NCBI GenBank assembly: GCA_010645155.1
Contig: JAAGOF010000252.1
Span: 530,662-594,661, forward strand
Source of the DNA: Tigriopus japonicus
Taxonomy: Eukaryota; Arthropoda; Copepoda; Harpacticoida; Harpacticidae
Reading direction: 5' to 3'
DNA: 64,000 nucleotides
Part shown: positions 37,337 to 49,100 of the stretch, one piece after another
Numbering within the stretch: the stretch's first letter is position 1
How the letters are laid out: each line of letters opens with the position of its first letter
The notes under the pieces: generated by a model
Told to the model about the DNA's origin: nothing
Database searches by the model: none
Seen by the model: only the letters and a program-made list of their open reading frames with translations
Made by a program: the position numbers and the translations under genes

Positions 37337-38555
37337 CCGGGTGTTTGGGAAGAATTTACACACTCTATGATATTTTTGAAAAGTAGCTCTAGATCAGTCA
37401 AATATGGTTATAGAGTTAAATACAAATATTTATTGGAAAGACCAATCATAGGGCATCACGAATTACTCAATATAACCACCATTGACGGCAGTGATTGCCT
37501 CCAGGCGCTTCCGGAAGGTGCAGCAATTCTTCCTGATGTAGCCTCAGGACATTCAACTCCTGGACAACCTTGGACTTCATGGACTCAGCATTGGGATGGC
37601 GAATGCGGCAGGCCTTGGACTCAAAGTGCAGCCACACTGCATAATCAAGCGGGTTGGCATCGGGCTGTATGGTGGCCACAAGTTTTTTGGCCAGAAACTC
37701 GAAATGTCAGACTTCCTCTCAAGAACTCCTGAACCACCTTGGAGGTGTGCACTGGGGCCCCATCTTGTTGAAGGACGACGTTTCCCTCAGGGCAGTTCCT
37801 TCTGACCCAAGGGATGAAGTTGGGAACCAGATGAGGGGTGCAACGATGCCACTGGAAGCAACAAAACCTAGAGACATGGCGCTGACAGGGTGTTTTGTCG
37901 TCGTCAAGGCCCTGACTGGCTCATCAACATCACCAAAACTCAGGTACCGGTCATTACAGCGGTTCCTTACTGGATCCACAGTCCAGGTCTTCCCGTCAGA
38001 AAAGATCATGACCCGCCCAGCCTTGGCACTCTTGATGTTGTTGAGGAGGGCTTTGCAGCAGTGGAAAGGGGTCTCTTTCATTCTGTCCGTCAAAAGAGGC
38101 CTCTCTACCCTCACCAAACTCTTTGCTCCCATCACTTTCAAGGTTCTGTGGAGCGTGGACGGGGCTGTGTCAAAGTCTTCTGTCTGGGATCTGTTGACTT
38201 CAAGGGGTCGGCCATGACAGCTTCTCGCACCTGTTCTGGATCAAGTTTGGGTTTCCTGTCACTTCCAGGCATCCTTTCGGGAGTTTTCTTGTTCCTAACA
38301 TTGTAAACGGTCTTGTGGGCTGCCGGCAGATCTTGGTAGGTGTGTTAAGTGCCTCAAAAAGCGCAAGAATCGAAACTCGCCTGTCGCGTTTGGAGGACAT
38401 CATCTCAACAATGGCTAAACCAATTTTGTTGATTTTTAAAACACAGTTCACAAAGAGGCAGCTGATTCTTGTTCTGGGGCGGTTTTTGAATTCGAGTAGT
38501 GATAGCAAAGATATTAGCATTTTAGTGAGTGTGTAATTTTTTTCCTAACACTTGG
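37337..38555 (-). mobile_element. Mariner-family transposon with inactive transposase, 1.2 kb
   Basis: Terminal inverted repeats (CCGGGTGTTTGGGAAGAATTT at the left; the right end inverted is CCAAGTGTTAGGAAAAAAATT) are flanked by TA at 37335-37336 and 38556-38557, the Tc1/mariner target. The minus strand encodes a transposase in several frames. An N-terminal part (RVSILALFEALNTPTK, about 38400-38300) is followed by a segment with the first catalytic Asp (IFSDGKTWTVD near 37980), then VVLQQDGAPVHTSK with the second. After frameshifts comes WPPYSP/DANPLDYAVW with the third. The DANPLDY end recalls maT-type (DD37D) elements. Frameshifts make it inactive. Confidence 0.9.
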
Positions 38556-40576
38556 TACATTCAAATTTCGAAGGGGTATAATGGTGAAGGGTGTCCCTTT
38601 TAAATTGAGATTTAAAGGTTTTGGCTTTAATGCGCTATTATTAATTTTTTTCATATTCATTTTTATTCATTTACTTCAACAAAAAACTTTTCCACTTGTT
38701 TGGATTTTGTGTTAGCAAAAATTGTATGAGAAAATATAAATTTACGAAAATTGCCCCTGTAAACTTCCCTGCGCTTTAAACTAGATAGGGCTCCTTCTCA
38801 AATTGCACAACTTATCGAAATTAATGTTAAGATGAATTTTCTTGTTTACGGAGCAAGGATCAATGTCCTCATTCAAGAACATCTAGAATAGAGGTGGACT
38901 TTTCACGGCACGGCAAAACTGGCCGGAGGTGACCCAAATCAAGTGAAGGGCAAGGATCGAATGCCAATTCAGCCGGAAATTTAGATCAGCCTCTTTGGTC
39001 TTCTGGCTAATTTGGCTGGGCGAACTGCCAAAGATGAGGCCTCTTCTAGATTAAGGGTTGCTTGATGCAACTGTTGCAATGTTCAAAATGACTTTAAGAT
39101 GCTCATTGATTGGCCCCAAGAGCAATAATTGGTTTGAAAGTTATACAAAGGTGACTTAACTTACTGTTTTGCCACACTTTAAGTCAGCTGGTCTGTCCTA
39201 ATTTGTTGGTTCAAATATAATTAATCTTAAGAAGACAACGTGCCACAGGATCCCTGAAGAGAGAAGATGAAAATCAAAAATGGTGACCAAAACAGTCAGA
39301 ATATTGTTAAGAACTTATTTTGCAACATATTGGACAAAACCTGTCAATGTAAAGTGTAATGAACTTTAAAGCCTTTTGTGAGTGTTCAAATAATTTTCTG
39401 AAAATAGGATCCAGAATGGCATAAGGTTTTTTCTTAGTTTTGATTAGAAGATCACATAATCCAGCCTTTCTTCAAACTTTCAAGACACCACAATTGAGGC
39501 TTGTCAAGTAAAAATCTGCTTGCTTTGTCGACTAATATCAATGAAGACCTTTCAAATAAAATCATTCAGACCGTAAGTGTCTTTCAATAGTCTTAAAACA
39601 CTACACGATTGATTTTGTGTGCAGTTTTTCTGATTTGCGGGAGACACCCTGAAGAAGGAAAACAAGCTCAGTTCTTTTAAGTCGTGCAACAAAGTTCATG
39701 TGGCTCATAATTTATAAAGAGTGTTTTAGTGTCTATTTTCCAATGCATCATCATTCCCTAATCAATGTGTTTTGTTTAAAGTCTTGTAGTATCTTAGAAA
39801 GTTCTCTAGGTGCTCAATGTTCTCATGAATATCAGAAGTGCGAGGCCGGCCTCTCAGAAAGCTAACTGAATGAAGGTAAGACGATTAAAACTTTTTTTGA
39901 GGATTATGATAAAGTTATTTAAAGTGTTAATATTATAAAAGTGTAGCCTGTGCAAAGTAATCTGTTCGTCTGAAGTCTCTTCATCGCTTGCGCAAGTCCA
40001 GAGTAGCTCTACTCTATTTCCGCGCCCTGTTGTCTTCCTTCGCTCAGCTCTTGCTACCCTCGTTCGGTGTCGTCCTGCTTAAAAATGCCACGCAAATTCA
40101 TCTTGGAAATGGATTAGGAACCATATTTCCCCCGGAAATTCTCCCCCGGACTAAAACGCAGAGTTTCATCACGCTCATTCAAGAAACAACTTGAACAACA
40201 TAACGGCGTTTTTTTTGAGCTTATCTGTTACCCGGCTTGAACAATTTACATAGATTTTGCTTATCCACGCCTTATCCTGAACTTAATTAAGACATGGCAA
40301 TATTTATTGCTTATTAGAAATCGAGTTTTTTATGGGTTGTCACCTTGGCATAAATTCATGTTCTAGAATTGATGGTTTCATCTTCGAATTTCTTTTATTG
40401 TACGATCGTGTCATTGATTTCAGGACAATCTAAGTATGGGTAAGAGTTGTTCAAGTAGTTTTAAGTAGTGAATTTGCGCGTGGGTTAAGGTCCATATGCC
40501 ACAAGATAGACTTACACCTTATAATTATAATTGATATTGATGCAAACAAGTTGAAAATCTAGATTTCAGACCTAAG
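38556..40576. other. Gene-poor stretch after the mariner element
   Basis: AT-rich DNA; one GC-richer patch at about 39980-40090 gives a 68-codon ORF without recognised motifs. Nothing else is supported. Confidence 0.4.
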
Positions 40577-40655
40577 GAGGCATTACAAGTTTAGTCTTTT
40601 GCTTGAAAAATGCATTTTGTCATTCAAATATTTCAAAAGTGTATCCCAAACCGTT
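40577..40655 (+). repeat. Dispersed direct repeat, copy 1
   Basis: About 80 bp (GGCATTACAAGTTTAGT ... GTGTATCCCAAACCGTTG) recur at 41838-41916 with a few differences in the same orientation. The pair flanks a SINE and a palindromic MITE. Origin unknown. Confidence 0.7.
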
Positions 40656-40720
40656 GTCTGAAAATCATTTTATTTAAACTTAAGAATACTATGAGCTAGC
40701 ATAAATACTGTAATGTGTAA

Positions 40721-40915
40721 GGAAGCCAGAGTGGCCGCGCGTACTAATGCGTTCCTATTAGAGCCGAGGGTTAAAAAAAGTGCTTCCCCAGACGGCGTAC
40801 GTCCGAATCCTGTTGGGGATCGAATTGAAGCTGTCGTGAGAAATCCTTGTTTACAGGGAATCGCATTCCTTGTAGCGGTAGTAGAAAATCCGCAACAAAC
40901 AAACAAACAAAAAGT
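40721..40915 (+). mobile_element. tRNA-derived SINE, family 1, plus copy
   Basis: The tRNA-like head (GCCAGAGTGGCCGCGCG; box B near CGTCCGAATCC) is followed by a unique body and the tail ACAGGGAATCGCATTCCTTG, TAGCGGTAGTAGAAAATCCGC, then (CAAA)n. It matches the minus-strand copy at 35222-35420 along its length. Confidence 0.8.
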
Positions 40916-41282
40916 ATATAATTCATCATATACGTATAATGTATTTGTGGTCAAGGATGCCTAAATATCCAATTTTTGACTATTTTCCAACGTGGTCCCA
41001 AGTTTGACACACAAGGACTTTTAATTTGGCATAACCTTCTTTGCTTCTCTTCAGAACTTCATGATTTGAATTGTTATAGAATTTCATGAAAGACTAGTCT
41101 AACCTGGATATAAGAACATTCAACAGGAAAATATATCTTGGTATCACGTAAGATACATAGTGAAAGACTAGTCAGTTTTACTTTATTTGTTCATAATGCA
41201 ATAGTATATTAGAAAGATGTGTTTTAGAGACCAAATTAAAGATATGAGAACTGTATGTTAAAGTTGATCGTGATTCATATTA

Positions 41283-41565
41283 GCTGAGTTTATATACCTT
41301 GTGACAATTTGAGTTGTGGCAGAATTTTTTTGCTACCACACGCCGTTGACTTCAATTGCAAACTCAAAAGTACATAAGTTAGGACAAGAAATCCTGTGGC
41401 AAAAGTTATGAAAATGTTTTGCGACATGGTTTATAAAAAGAGCTTTCTTCAAACGATTTCTTGTGGCAACTTACGTACTTCCGTGTTTGCAAATGAAACC
41501 AACGGCGTGTGGTAACGTAAAATTTCTGTAACAACTCAAGTTGTCACAGGGTATATAAACTCAGC
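41283..41565. mobile_element. Palindromic MITE with TA target, 283 bp
   Basis: The ends GCTGAGTTTATATACC and GGTATATAAACTCAGC are inverted copies. Pairing continues inwards through TTGTGACAA.TTGAGTTGT, and through CACACGCCGTTG against CAACGGCGTGTG. TA dinucleotides flank both ends, as for Tc1/mariner-derived MITEs. It has no coding capacity. Confidence 0.75.
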
Positions 41566-41837
41566 TATTGTCTCATTTCTATCGATCTATTGTCAGTTTA
41601 TTTCTAGTTTAGCTTATTTTTTTGTAAGTTTCAATGACAGTCAAATTTGTCTTAATATTTTCATGTATTCATGTGTTTTCTATTCTTATTTTTTGTTTAT
41701 GAGTTAGTTCAATGATCAGTATAAGTTCGAATGATGCAAATAAACCTTATTCATTGCAAAGGTGTGTTCTAGGCTGAGTAAGAGTTAAGATAGTAGAATG
41801 TTCTAAGGGTGTTTTATCTGGTCATTGAAACCATGAA

Positions 41838-41916
41838 GAGGCATTACAAGTTTAGTGTTTTGCTTGAGTAATGCATTTTGTTATTCAAATATTCTAGAAG
41901 TGTATCCCAAACCGTT
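41838..41916 (+). repeat. Dispersed direct repeat, copy 2
   Basis: Second copy of the segment at 40577-40655, ending TGTATCCCAAACCGTTG. Confidence 0.7.
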
Positions 41917-43129
41917 GCAAGTTGATGTATAATCATCAATTCTTTAAAAACTGAGACTTTCTTCTTTCAAAAGCACGTTCTCTCCTTTTGTGCTTCTCCA
42001 CTTGATCTTGGTCACCCCTGATTTGCCGTGCGCCGTCCAGGAAATTCTAGATGTCCGTGCCTCATTCATCTCCATGCCTCAATCATATAAAATTTCCATT
42101 TCGTCCATTATGAAAAGGAATGCAAATGTTATTTGCAGTCCTAATATCAATGCATTCATTAAGGCTCAAATCGATTGAGGTTCGTGCCTGTACTGGTTCT
42201 ACAATTGGATGGTTCAAGGCCTTTATGAAGACCAAAGGTGGTCATCTCGAAAATTAACTGATATTTTACTCACGTGCATTAGTTGATAACTTAAAAAAGC
42301 AACCTTTTTCTAATGAATAGCCAGTGAGTTATGAGACGAAAACTGAGTCTCAATTTTGAAGGCGCACCCTGTACACCCTTGAGATATTCTAAGCTTTTCA
42401 ACTTAGAGGAAAATAAAAGACTGATGGTTTGTAAAAGTGAAAAAAGAATCACACATACAAAAGGGTACATTTCTTATTTCATCCTGGACAACTGTCCTCT
42501 TCCATCAATAAAATGAGAGCGAACAATCAACAAGGTTTTCTTCCCCCGTTCTGATTTCTCATATCGATTAACGGTAACCAATTGCCAACTTTCAATTCGT
42601 CTCAAGATCGTCATGGTTTGCAATTCTCGGCCCCCGTTTGGAAAGTCTTTTTCTCAATGTGACAGGATTGTCAATGGACAAAAGCTTCTGACAAAATATG
42701 AAGCACTGTCGGAGCATTGGAGATCTGGAGATCCAGGACAGTTTTCTAACGTGATCAGTGTATCGCATGAATGCCGACAACCAACCGCTCGCGAAAGATG
42801 AATGGTTGGTTGGTTGGTTGGTTGGTTGTTGGACGAGGGAAATTGAAGCGTCAGTGTTTTTTCTTGTGAGAGCGAGATTATCATTAATTCCGATGAGGAC
42901 GAGCGCTGGAAGGTGTTTAAACAACTCTTACTTTCTACCTTCGATTCCATTGCTCGTTGAACATCGGACCAGTATAAACACATACAAACTTTGGTCCAGA
43001 TTAGTGGTTTGAATATGAAGTGAACTCTGTTAAAAGTACTTCAAGAATACAGTTCACTCTTTACCGTTATTGGACATTGGGATTTGATAAAGGTGAAGTG
43101 TGACTTGGAAAGTTAGTTGATCAATCACC
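41917..43129. other. Stretch upstream of the membrane-protein gene
   Basis: The region includes a (TTGG)n microsatellite at about 42804-42828 and presumably the promoter of the gene starting at 43130. Overlapping ORFs on both strands around 42600-43000 have no recognisable domain. Confidence 0.4.
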
Positions 43130-46100
43130 ATGGATTATTTTAGAGATGTCCTTCAGAAGTCTTTGTTGGGTGAGTTGTCAAAAAAAAGTACATTTATGAC
43201 AATCGCTTGATTGCAGCATGATGAGGGCGAAAATGTCGTGATTCAGTCGATTTCAGAATTAATTCGTCGGATTTTTGTTATTCGGGTTAATTAGAAAAGA
43301 GAGTTGTGGCATGAGAAGTGAGATGATTGCGGTTTTTCCGTTTTGAAAGAAAGACAGATTATTGAAGACATGTTTTTGGATGGAAATATAAAGCAGGAGT
43401 TGATTTGTCTCGGATTATCGAGTTTGATGCAACTTATTACTTGGATTCACAGCAGATAATTAGGAAGGGAAAATGATAAGTCGTTTGAAAGTTGAAATGA
43501 ACCTCTTTTTAATGAGAGTTTCTCCTTCCTTCTCTATCTCGACAAAAAAAANNNNNNNNNNNNNNNNNNNNNNNNNNNNNNNNNNNNNNNNNNNNNNNNN
43601 NNNNNNNNNNNNNNNNNNNNNNNNNNNNNNNNNNNNNNNNNNNNNNNNNNNNNNNNNNNNNNNNNNNNNNNNNNNNNNNNNNNNNNNNNNNNNNNNNNNN
43701 NNNNNNNNNNNNNNNNNNNNNNNNNNNNNNNNNNNNNNNNNNNNNNNNNNNNNNNNNNNNNNNNNNNNNNNNNNNNNNNNNNNNNNNNNNNNNNNNNNNN
43801 NNNNNNNNNNNNNNNNNNNNNNNNNNNNNNNNNNNNNNNNNNNNNNNNNNNNNNNNNNNNNNNNNNNNNNNNNNNNNNNNNNNNNNNNNNNNNNNNNNNN
43901 NNNNNNNNNNNNNNNNNNNNNNNNNNNNNNNNNNNNNNNNNNNNNNNNNNNNNNNNNNNNNNNNNNNNNNNNNNNNNNNNNNNNNNNNNNNNNNNNNNNN
44001 NNNNNNNNNNNNNNNNNNNNNNNNNNACCCGAGAACTACTCAGTCGCGCGTTAATCAACTGCGCTACAACCATCTCCCCTTTTGGAATTTGATTTGGATG
44101 TCCTTAATCGCTCCCATGCGTAATACAAACCAAAAGACACCTAAATTAAGGGTGTTATTATTGACACCACAACACCTTTTTAGTTTGTGTAATCAGTGAC
44201 CACGGATCAATTGTGTTTTGAACAGACAAACAAGAATTGAAAGATCAAATGCTTTGTGTTTGGGGATGCATGCTTCAAGCATACTTTTCCAAATATACTT
44301 CCGCCCAGCCCTGTGGCGGATTTTTAAGGGTCTCGGACTTTAAAGGGTTTAAGCATATAAAAGAATCTTAGCCTTTGCCTTGTAGACGTTTAACTTAGGA
44401 ATAGTTTCATAATTCCCAAACAAGTTGAAAATGCGCTTGAAATCGATTTCGGAAGCAAACTTGAAGCGTGCCTTGAAGCAGACAAAACATGAGCTAGAGG
44501 TAGGGGTTTGTGTCTTAAGGAAAAGTTACACTCTTATTGGGTCACGACTTTGTTGTCAGCTGCTTTCGGTTTTGGCAAGCAGCACTGGAATCATGGAGTG
44601 GGAGGCTAGAAATGAGAGTTATGATTTCCAGAAGAAACGAACCATTTGCGTTCTTCTGCAAATGAGACCTGGCTTGCATTGAGAAGAACACGTATTTCAA
44701 ATTTCAGCCCAATCGAACGCCGGAGTGAAAAGTTATGCCTTCTCAAACTTATGTACTGATGAGAGCATAGAATGAATGAACTCGCCCTTTTGTGGTAAAA
44801 CGATTACCACAAAAGGGCTAGTTCATTCATTATCGGTAGGATTTGCACACAACTTTGTCTCCGACGTTCGATTGAGCTGAAAATTGAAATACGTATTCTT
44901 GTCAACATATGCAAGGTCTCATTTGCAGAAGAACGTAATTGAATTGTTCTTACTGGAAATCATTATTCTCATTGCTAGCCTCCCACTCCATGATTTCCGT
45001 GCTTCATGGTTTTGGTTATGAGCCCTTTCAGTCCATCACTAGAATTTAGAAGTGGCCTTCCGGTCAAATGTCACTTTAATTGGGATGTCCTTAATCGCTC
45101 CCAAAGCTCCCAAAACTCATAATTTGATTTTAAAACTTAAAGATGCTCTAAGCCAACCATCTCCATGTCAAGTGTCTCCAAAGAAGGAACTGATCTGTTT
45201 TGAAACGACGATGACCAAGAGCAAGATAACGAGGAAAAAATAATTTTAATAAAAGATCAGAGAAACGGAAAGAAATCTACAATCAAGAAACATGGAATGA
45301 AACTTCGCACAAGCAAAACTAGGATGTGATTTTGATTTTTTAGGAAAATTTGTTTTTTGCTTGATCAAGCATCCAATGTAATTTGATATCTGTGAGAATG
45401 AGAAAACGACCTTTAATGTCCAGCTTAGATAGCAAAAATATTTGACGGGGCATTTACTGCGCTTGCGGTCTTTAACATTCAATATGCTAATAGAATTTCG
45501 TAGTTTCCAATTGTGTTCCAAAATGTCACCTGCAACACACAATTCAATATCATATTTCCTGCCCAGGTCTTGGTGAAAATTAACAATAGCTTATCCAGGA
45601 TCTGAGGAAAATATGTATGTCTTTTTGTGTTATGTTTTTGTTATTTGAAGGCCACACCTCCATCCTCATAATCTAACGAAACTGACACAAACATATTCCA
45701 GAAATAAATCATCATCATCATAAAAATTCTTTCAAAATTTACTGGATTCTCAAAACCTAAATTTGGAATTCGGCCAAATTCGTAAATAAAAACTGCAAAT
45801 AAAGGTGAAAAGTACAAAAAGGCAGAACAACGGGTTTATGTTACAAAAAATCTGTTTACGCTATCTGCCCATCCCTTGATCCAAAATTAAAGTATCGCTG
45901 CTTAGGGGGGTTGATGTGGTCAAAGCTTCAACAAAGCCCTTGTCAACTCTAATTTCAATTACTTTGATAGTAGTAATCATATGAATTTGCTGACAACGTG
46001 TGCCTAGCTGGACAGTTGTATGCGATCTCTCTCAAAAAATGTTCAATATACATGTTTTCTTGAGAGAAATCCTGATATCCTGTGAGTAGCTTAAATTTCA

Positions 46101-49100
46101 ACCGAAAGTATCACCAAAAGTTTTTGCCCAAGTTTTAATTTTACCCTCTAAGCAATGTCACTAGTATTCCTTGTTAAGAACTTTTTCCTCAGGTAATAAA
46201 TTTGCTCTTTTCTTGAGGTTAATTTGCCTCATAGTGAAAAGCTCGACTAGTAGTGCCCCTTGAGGCAAAGAATAAGGTCGCCAACGTCATTTTCTGCGAT
46301 TTTTGGGGGAGTTGGTCAGTCAATCATTAACATTACTGCATACAATTAACATTTATATGGCTTGTTCTATCAACGAGTTACTGACAACCTTTGAATAGTA
46401 GATTGATCATGAATAGTTTTGAAAAATTTGTCCAATCCTGCCTTAAACGTTGTTAGAGGATCAGATCCTACATATTCCCGAAGAACTACACTTGACTTGT
46501 GGATTCCTTAAAGGCCAATGAAAATAAGTTCGGATGAACCAAGCGTTTTTTCCTACTGTCACTGTGGAGTATTTTAACCAAACACACTAGATATGACTGT
46601 ATTCAATATATTGTTAGGCCACTGTGTCTTCATCTTTACCCTTACAAAAACCAAAGGTTTTGGTTTCCACGTTGCCACCTCATTGGGAAAGAGAAATGAG
46701 TCTAGCCAGAGACAAATTAATCAGAGATGTCTCAATTCTGACGTCACCAAAAACGCCATCTACGAAGGATTACCTAACAACATTCTCAAAAATGATGGTT
46801 TCATAAGTAACGTCATAGAGTACGCTACCTTGTTTGTAACGCAAATATCCTTTTTGAAGTTTGATTCTCAGAGTCAATCCAGAAAATACAGCCTGAGCCA
46901 TCTAAACGTCACGGATCTTCTTACTGTCCCGACGGTCTGCCTGCTTAGCTAGGAATGAGAAGTCTGGAGCTGGTCTGTGGTCTAACTCTGTACAAGTCAA
47001 TTGGTCAGCCTCATTTGGAATATGCTTCACTCATTTGAGCTTCAATGAGTTTATCTAGTTTGCAAAAGGTCTAGCAGGTCTAAAAATGTTTCACCAATAA
47101 CATCATGGAATGAGAGATTTCCAGAAGTTAAGCCTTAGCCAAGGACATCTTAATTTCTCAGGACGAATTACAGAAATACAGCTAAAGGCCTGGCATTGTA
47201 CTAAAATGAGAGGTTATTTTAAAGCTGTAAATGTTCCGTTGAATTTTCATTGTAGTAACTCGGCCTTAAGTGGTATTCTGTAATATATCCTTCGTTAAGT
47301 CATCCTTGGCTAAGGGGACATAATGAGCATTTCATATCAGTTGCATAATGTTGAAACATATCGCAAGCTTTCTCAACACAATACCTCGGGTCATGTTCAA
47401 TTAGATTTATTTGATTTTCCCATTTCAGGACCTGAACCGGACAATGAACATTTATCAGAATTCACGGATTTGTCAGATTATGGCCAAGGTGAAGGTCGGT
47501 TTTTCTTCTTCAACTTGTCCACCACCATATCGACAGCTCAAGCAGTGGCATTGGTCTTGGGTATCACGGCTGTCCTTGGCAGCATCGCAGCCTTGGCCTT
47601 CTTCTTTATGCTGAACATGGGCGGAGGGGGAAAAGACGACTCGAGTCATGGTGAGCATGATCTTTTGGACAGATTGAGCAGCTTCAACAAAATTGATTGT
47701 TTAATGATTGCTCTAAAAAAAAATGTGAAGAGTGTCAAGTGTTATGCTGATTTGGATGCTTTGAACTCCTCTGTTGCTGTACGGAGGCTTTTCTATATAT
47801 TACTAGAAGATCAATCAAATATTACTGAAACATATTACTTCGGAGTGTGCTATACCTACTTTCGAATTCAATTTTATCTGATCTGAACAATTGATCGTAT
47901 TGAACCAATATCTACTTGGCTAAGCATACCTTATAAATTAGATATTAAATCCCACCTCTAAAAAACTGAAACTCCAAAAATATTTCAAGTTACTGTTGAT
48001 CAAAACATATTATGGCTAAGTCAGACCTTCATTCAATGTCTTTAAAAATACATCAAGATGAATTAGAACAAGTTTCGTCTTTGGATGAAATGTGCATTCT
48101 TTAATTTATTGATCTGTAATAGTATTTGGGCAAATATTTTTCGAACCTATTTAAACACTTTTGATCACATTGGCAAGAAGTTACTTGTTCTAAAAGAAGT
48201 TTCAAACTCGAGCCGTTTTGCGCACCAACGTCGCGTCGTACGCATGAAACTAAATTTTGCATGTATATAATTTTCTAGTGAGCTGCTTTTGGTTTCGGTT
48301 AAGCCCTCTTTTGGCCGAAAATTTTGGTTTTAGCTAAGAGCCCTTTCGGCCGAAAATTTTGGTTTTAGTTAAGCCCTCTTTCGGCCGAAAATTTTGGTTT
48401 TAGTTAAGCCCTCTTTCGGCCGAAAATTTTGGTTTTAGTTAAGCCCTCTTTCGGCCGAAAATTTTGGTTTTAGTTAAGCCCTCTTTCGGCCGAAAATTTT
48501 GGTTTTAGTTAAGCCCTCTTTCGGCCGAAAATTTTGGTTTTAGTTAAGCCCTCTTTCGGCCGAAAATTTTGGTTTTAGTTAAGCCCTCTTTCGGCCGAAA
48601 ATTTTGGTTTTAGTTAAGCCCTCTTTCGGCCGAAAATTTTGGTTTTAGTTAAGCCCTCTTTCGGCCGAAAATTTTGGTTTTAGTTAAGCCCTCTTTCGGC
48701 CGAAAATTTTGGTTTTAGTTAAGCCCTCTTTCGGCCGAAAATTTTGGTTTTAGTTAAGCCCTCTTTCGGCCGAAAATTTTGGTTTTAGTTAAGCCCTCTT
48801 TCGGCCGAAAATTTTGGTTTTAGTTAAGCCCTTCGGCCGAAAATTTTGGTTTCAGTTAAGCCCTCTTTCGGCCGAAAATTTTGGTTTCAGTTAAGCCCTC
48901 TTTCGGCGGAAAATTTTGGTTTCAGTTAAGCCCTCTTTCGGCTGAAAATTTTGGTTTCAGCTAAGAGCCCTTGCAGTTCGTCGGTACAAGTTTCCCAGTC
49001 TATTAAAAATGTGCCTCAATCAATTTGAATCATGCCTAAAACTAACCTGTTTTTGCTTTTTATGAAAAGGGAGCGGCTATGGAAGCGGAAGCGGTGGCCG

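Noticed and set aside
43473..44073. Long ORFs on both strands across the gap
   Set aside because: They consist almost entirely of N and carry no information.
44425..44493. Candidate small exon MRLKSISEANLKRALKQ before a GTAGGG donor
   Set aside because: Its phase (0) does not fit the acceptor at 47429, whereas the exon at 43130-43169 fits (phase 1).
48283..48980. CRISPR-like regular array
   Set aside because: The units are contiguous with no unique spacers, and the genome is eukaryotic. It is a minisatellite.
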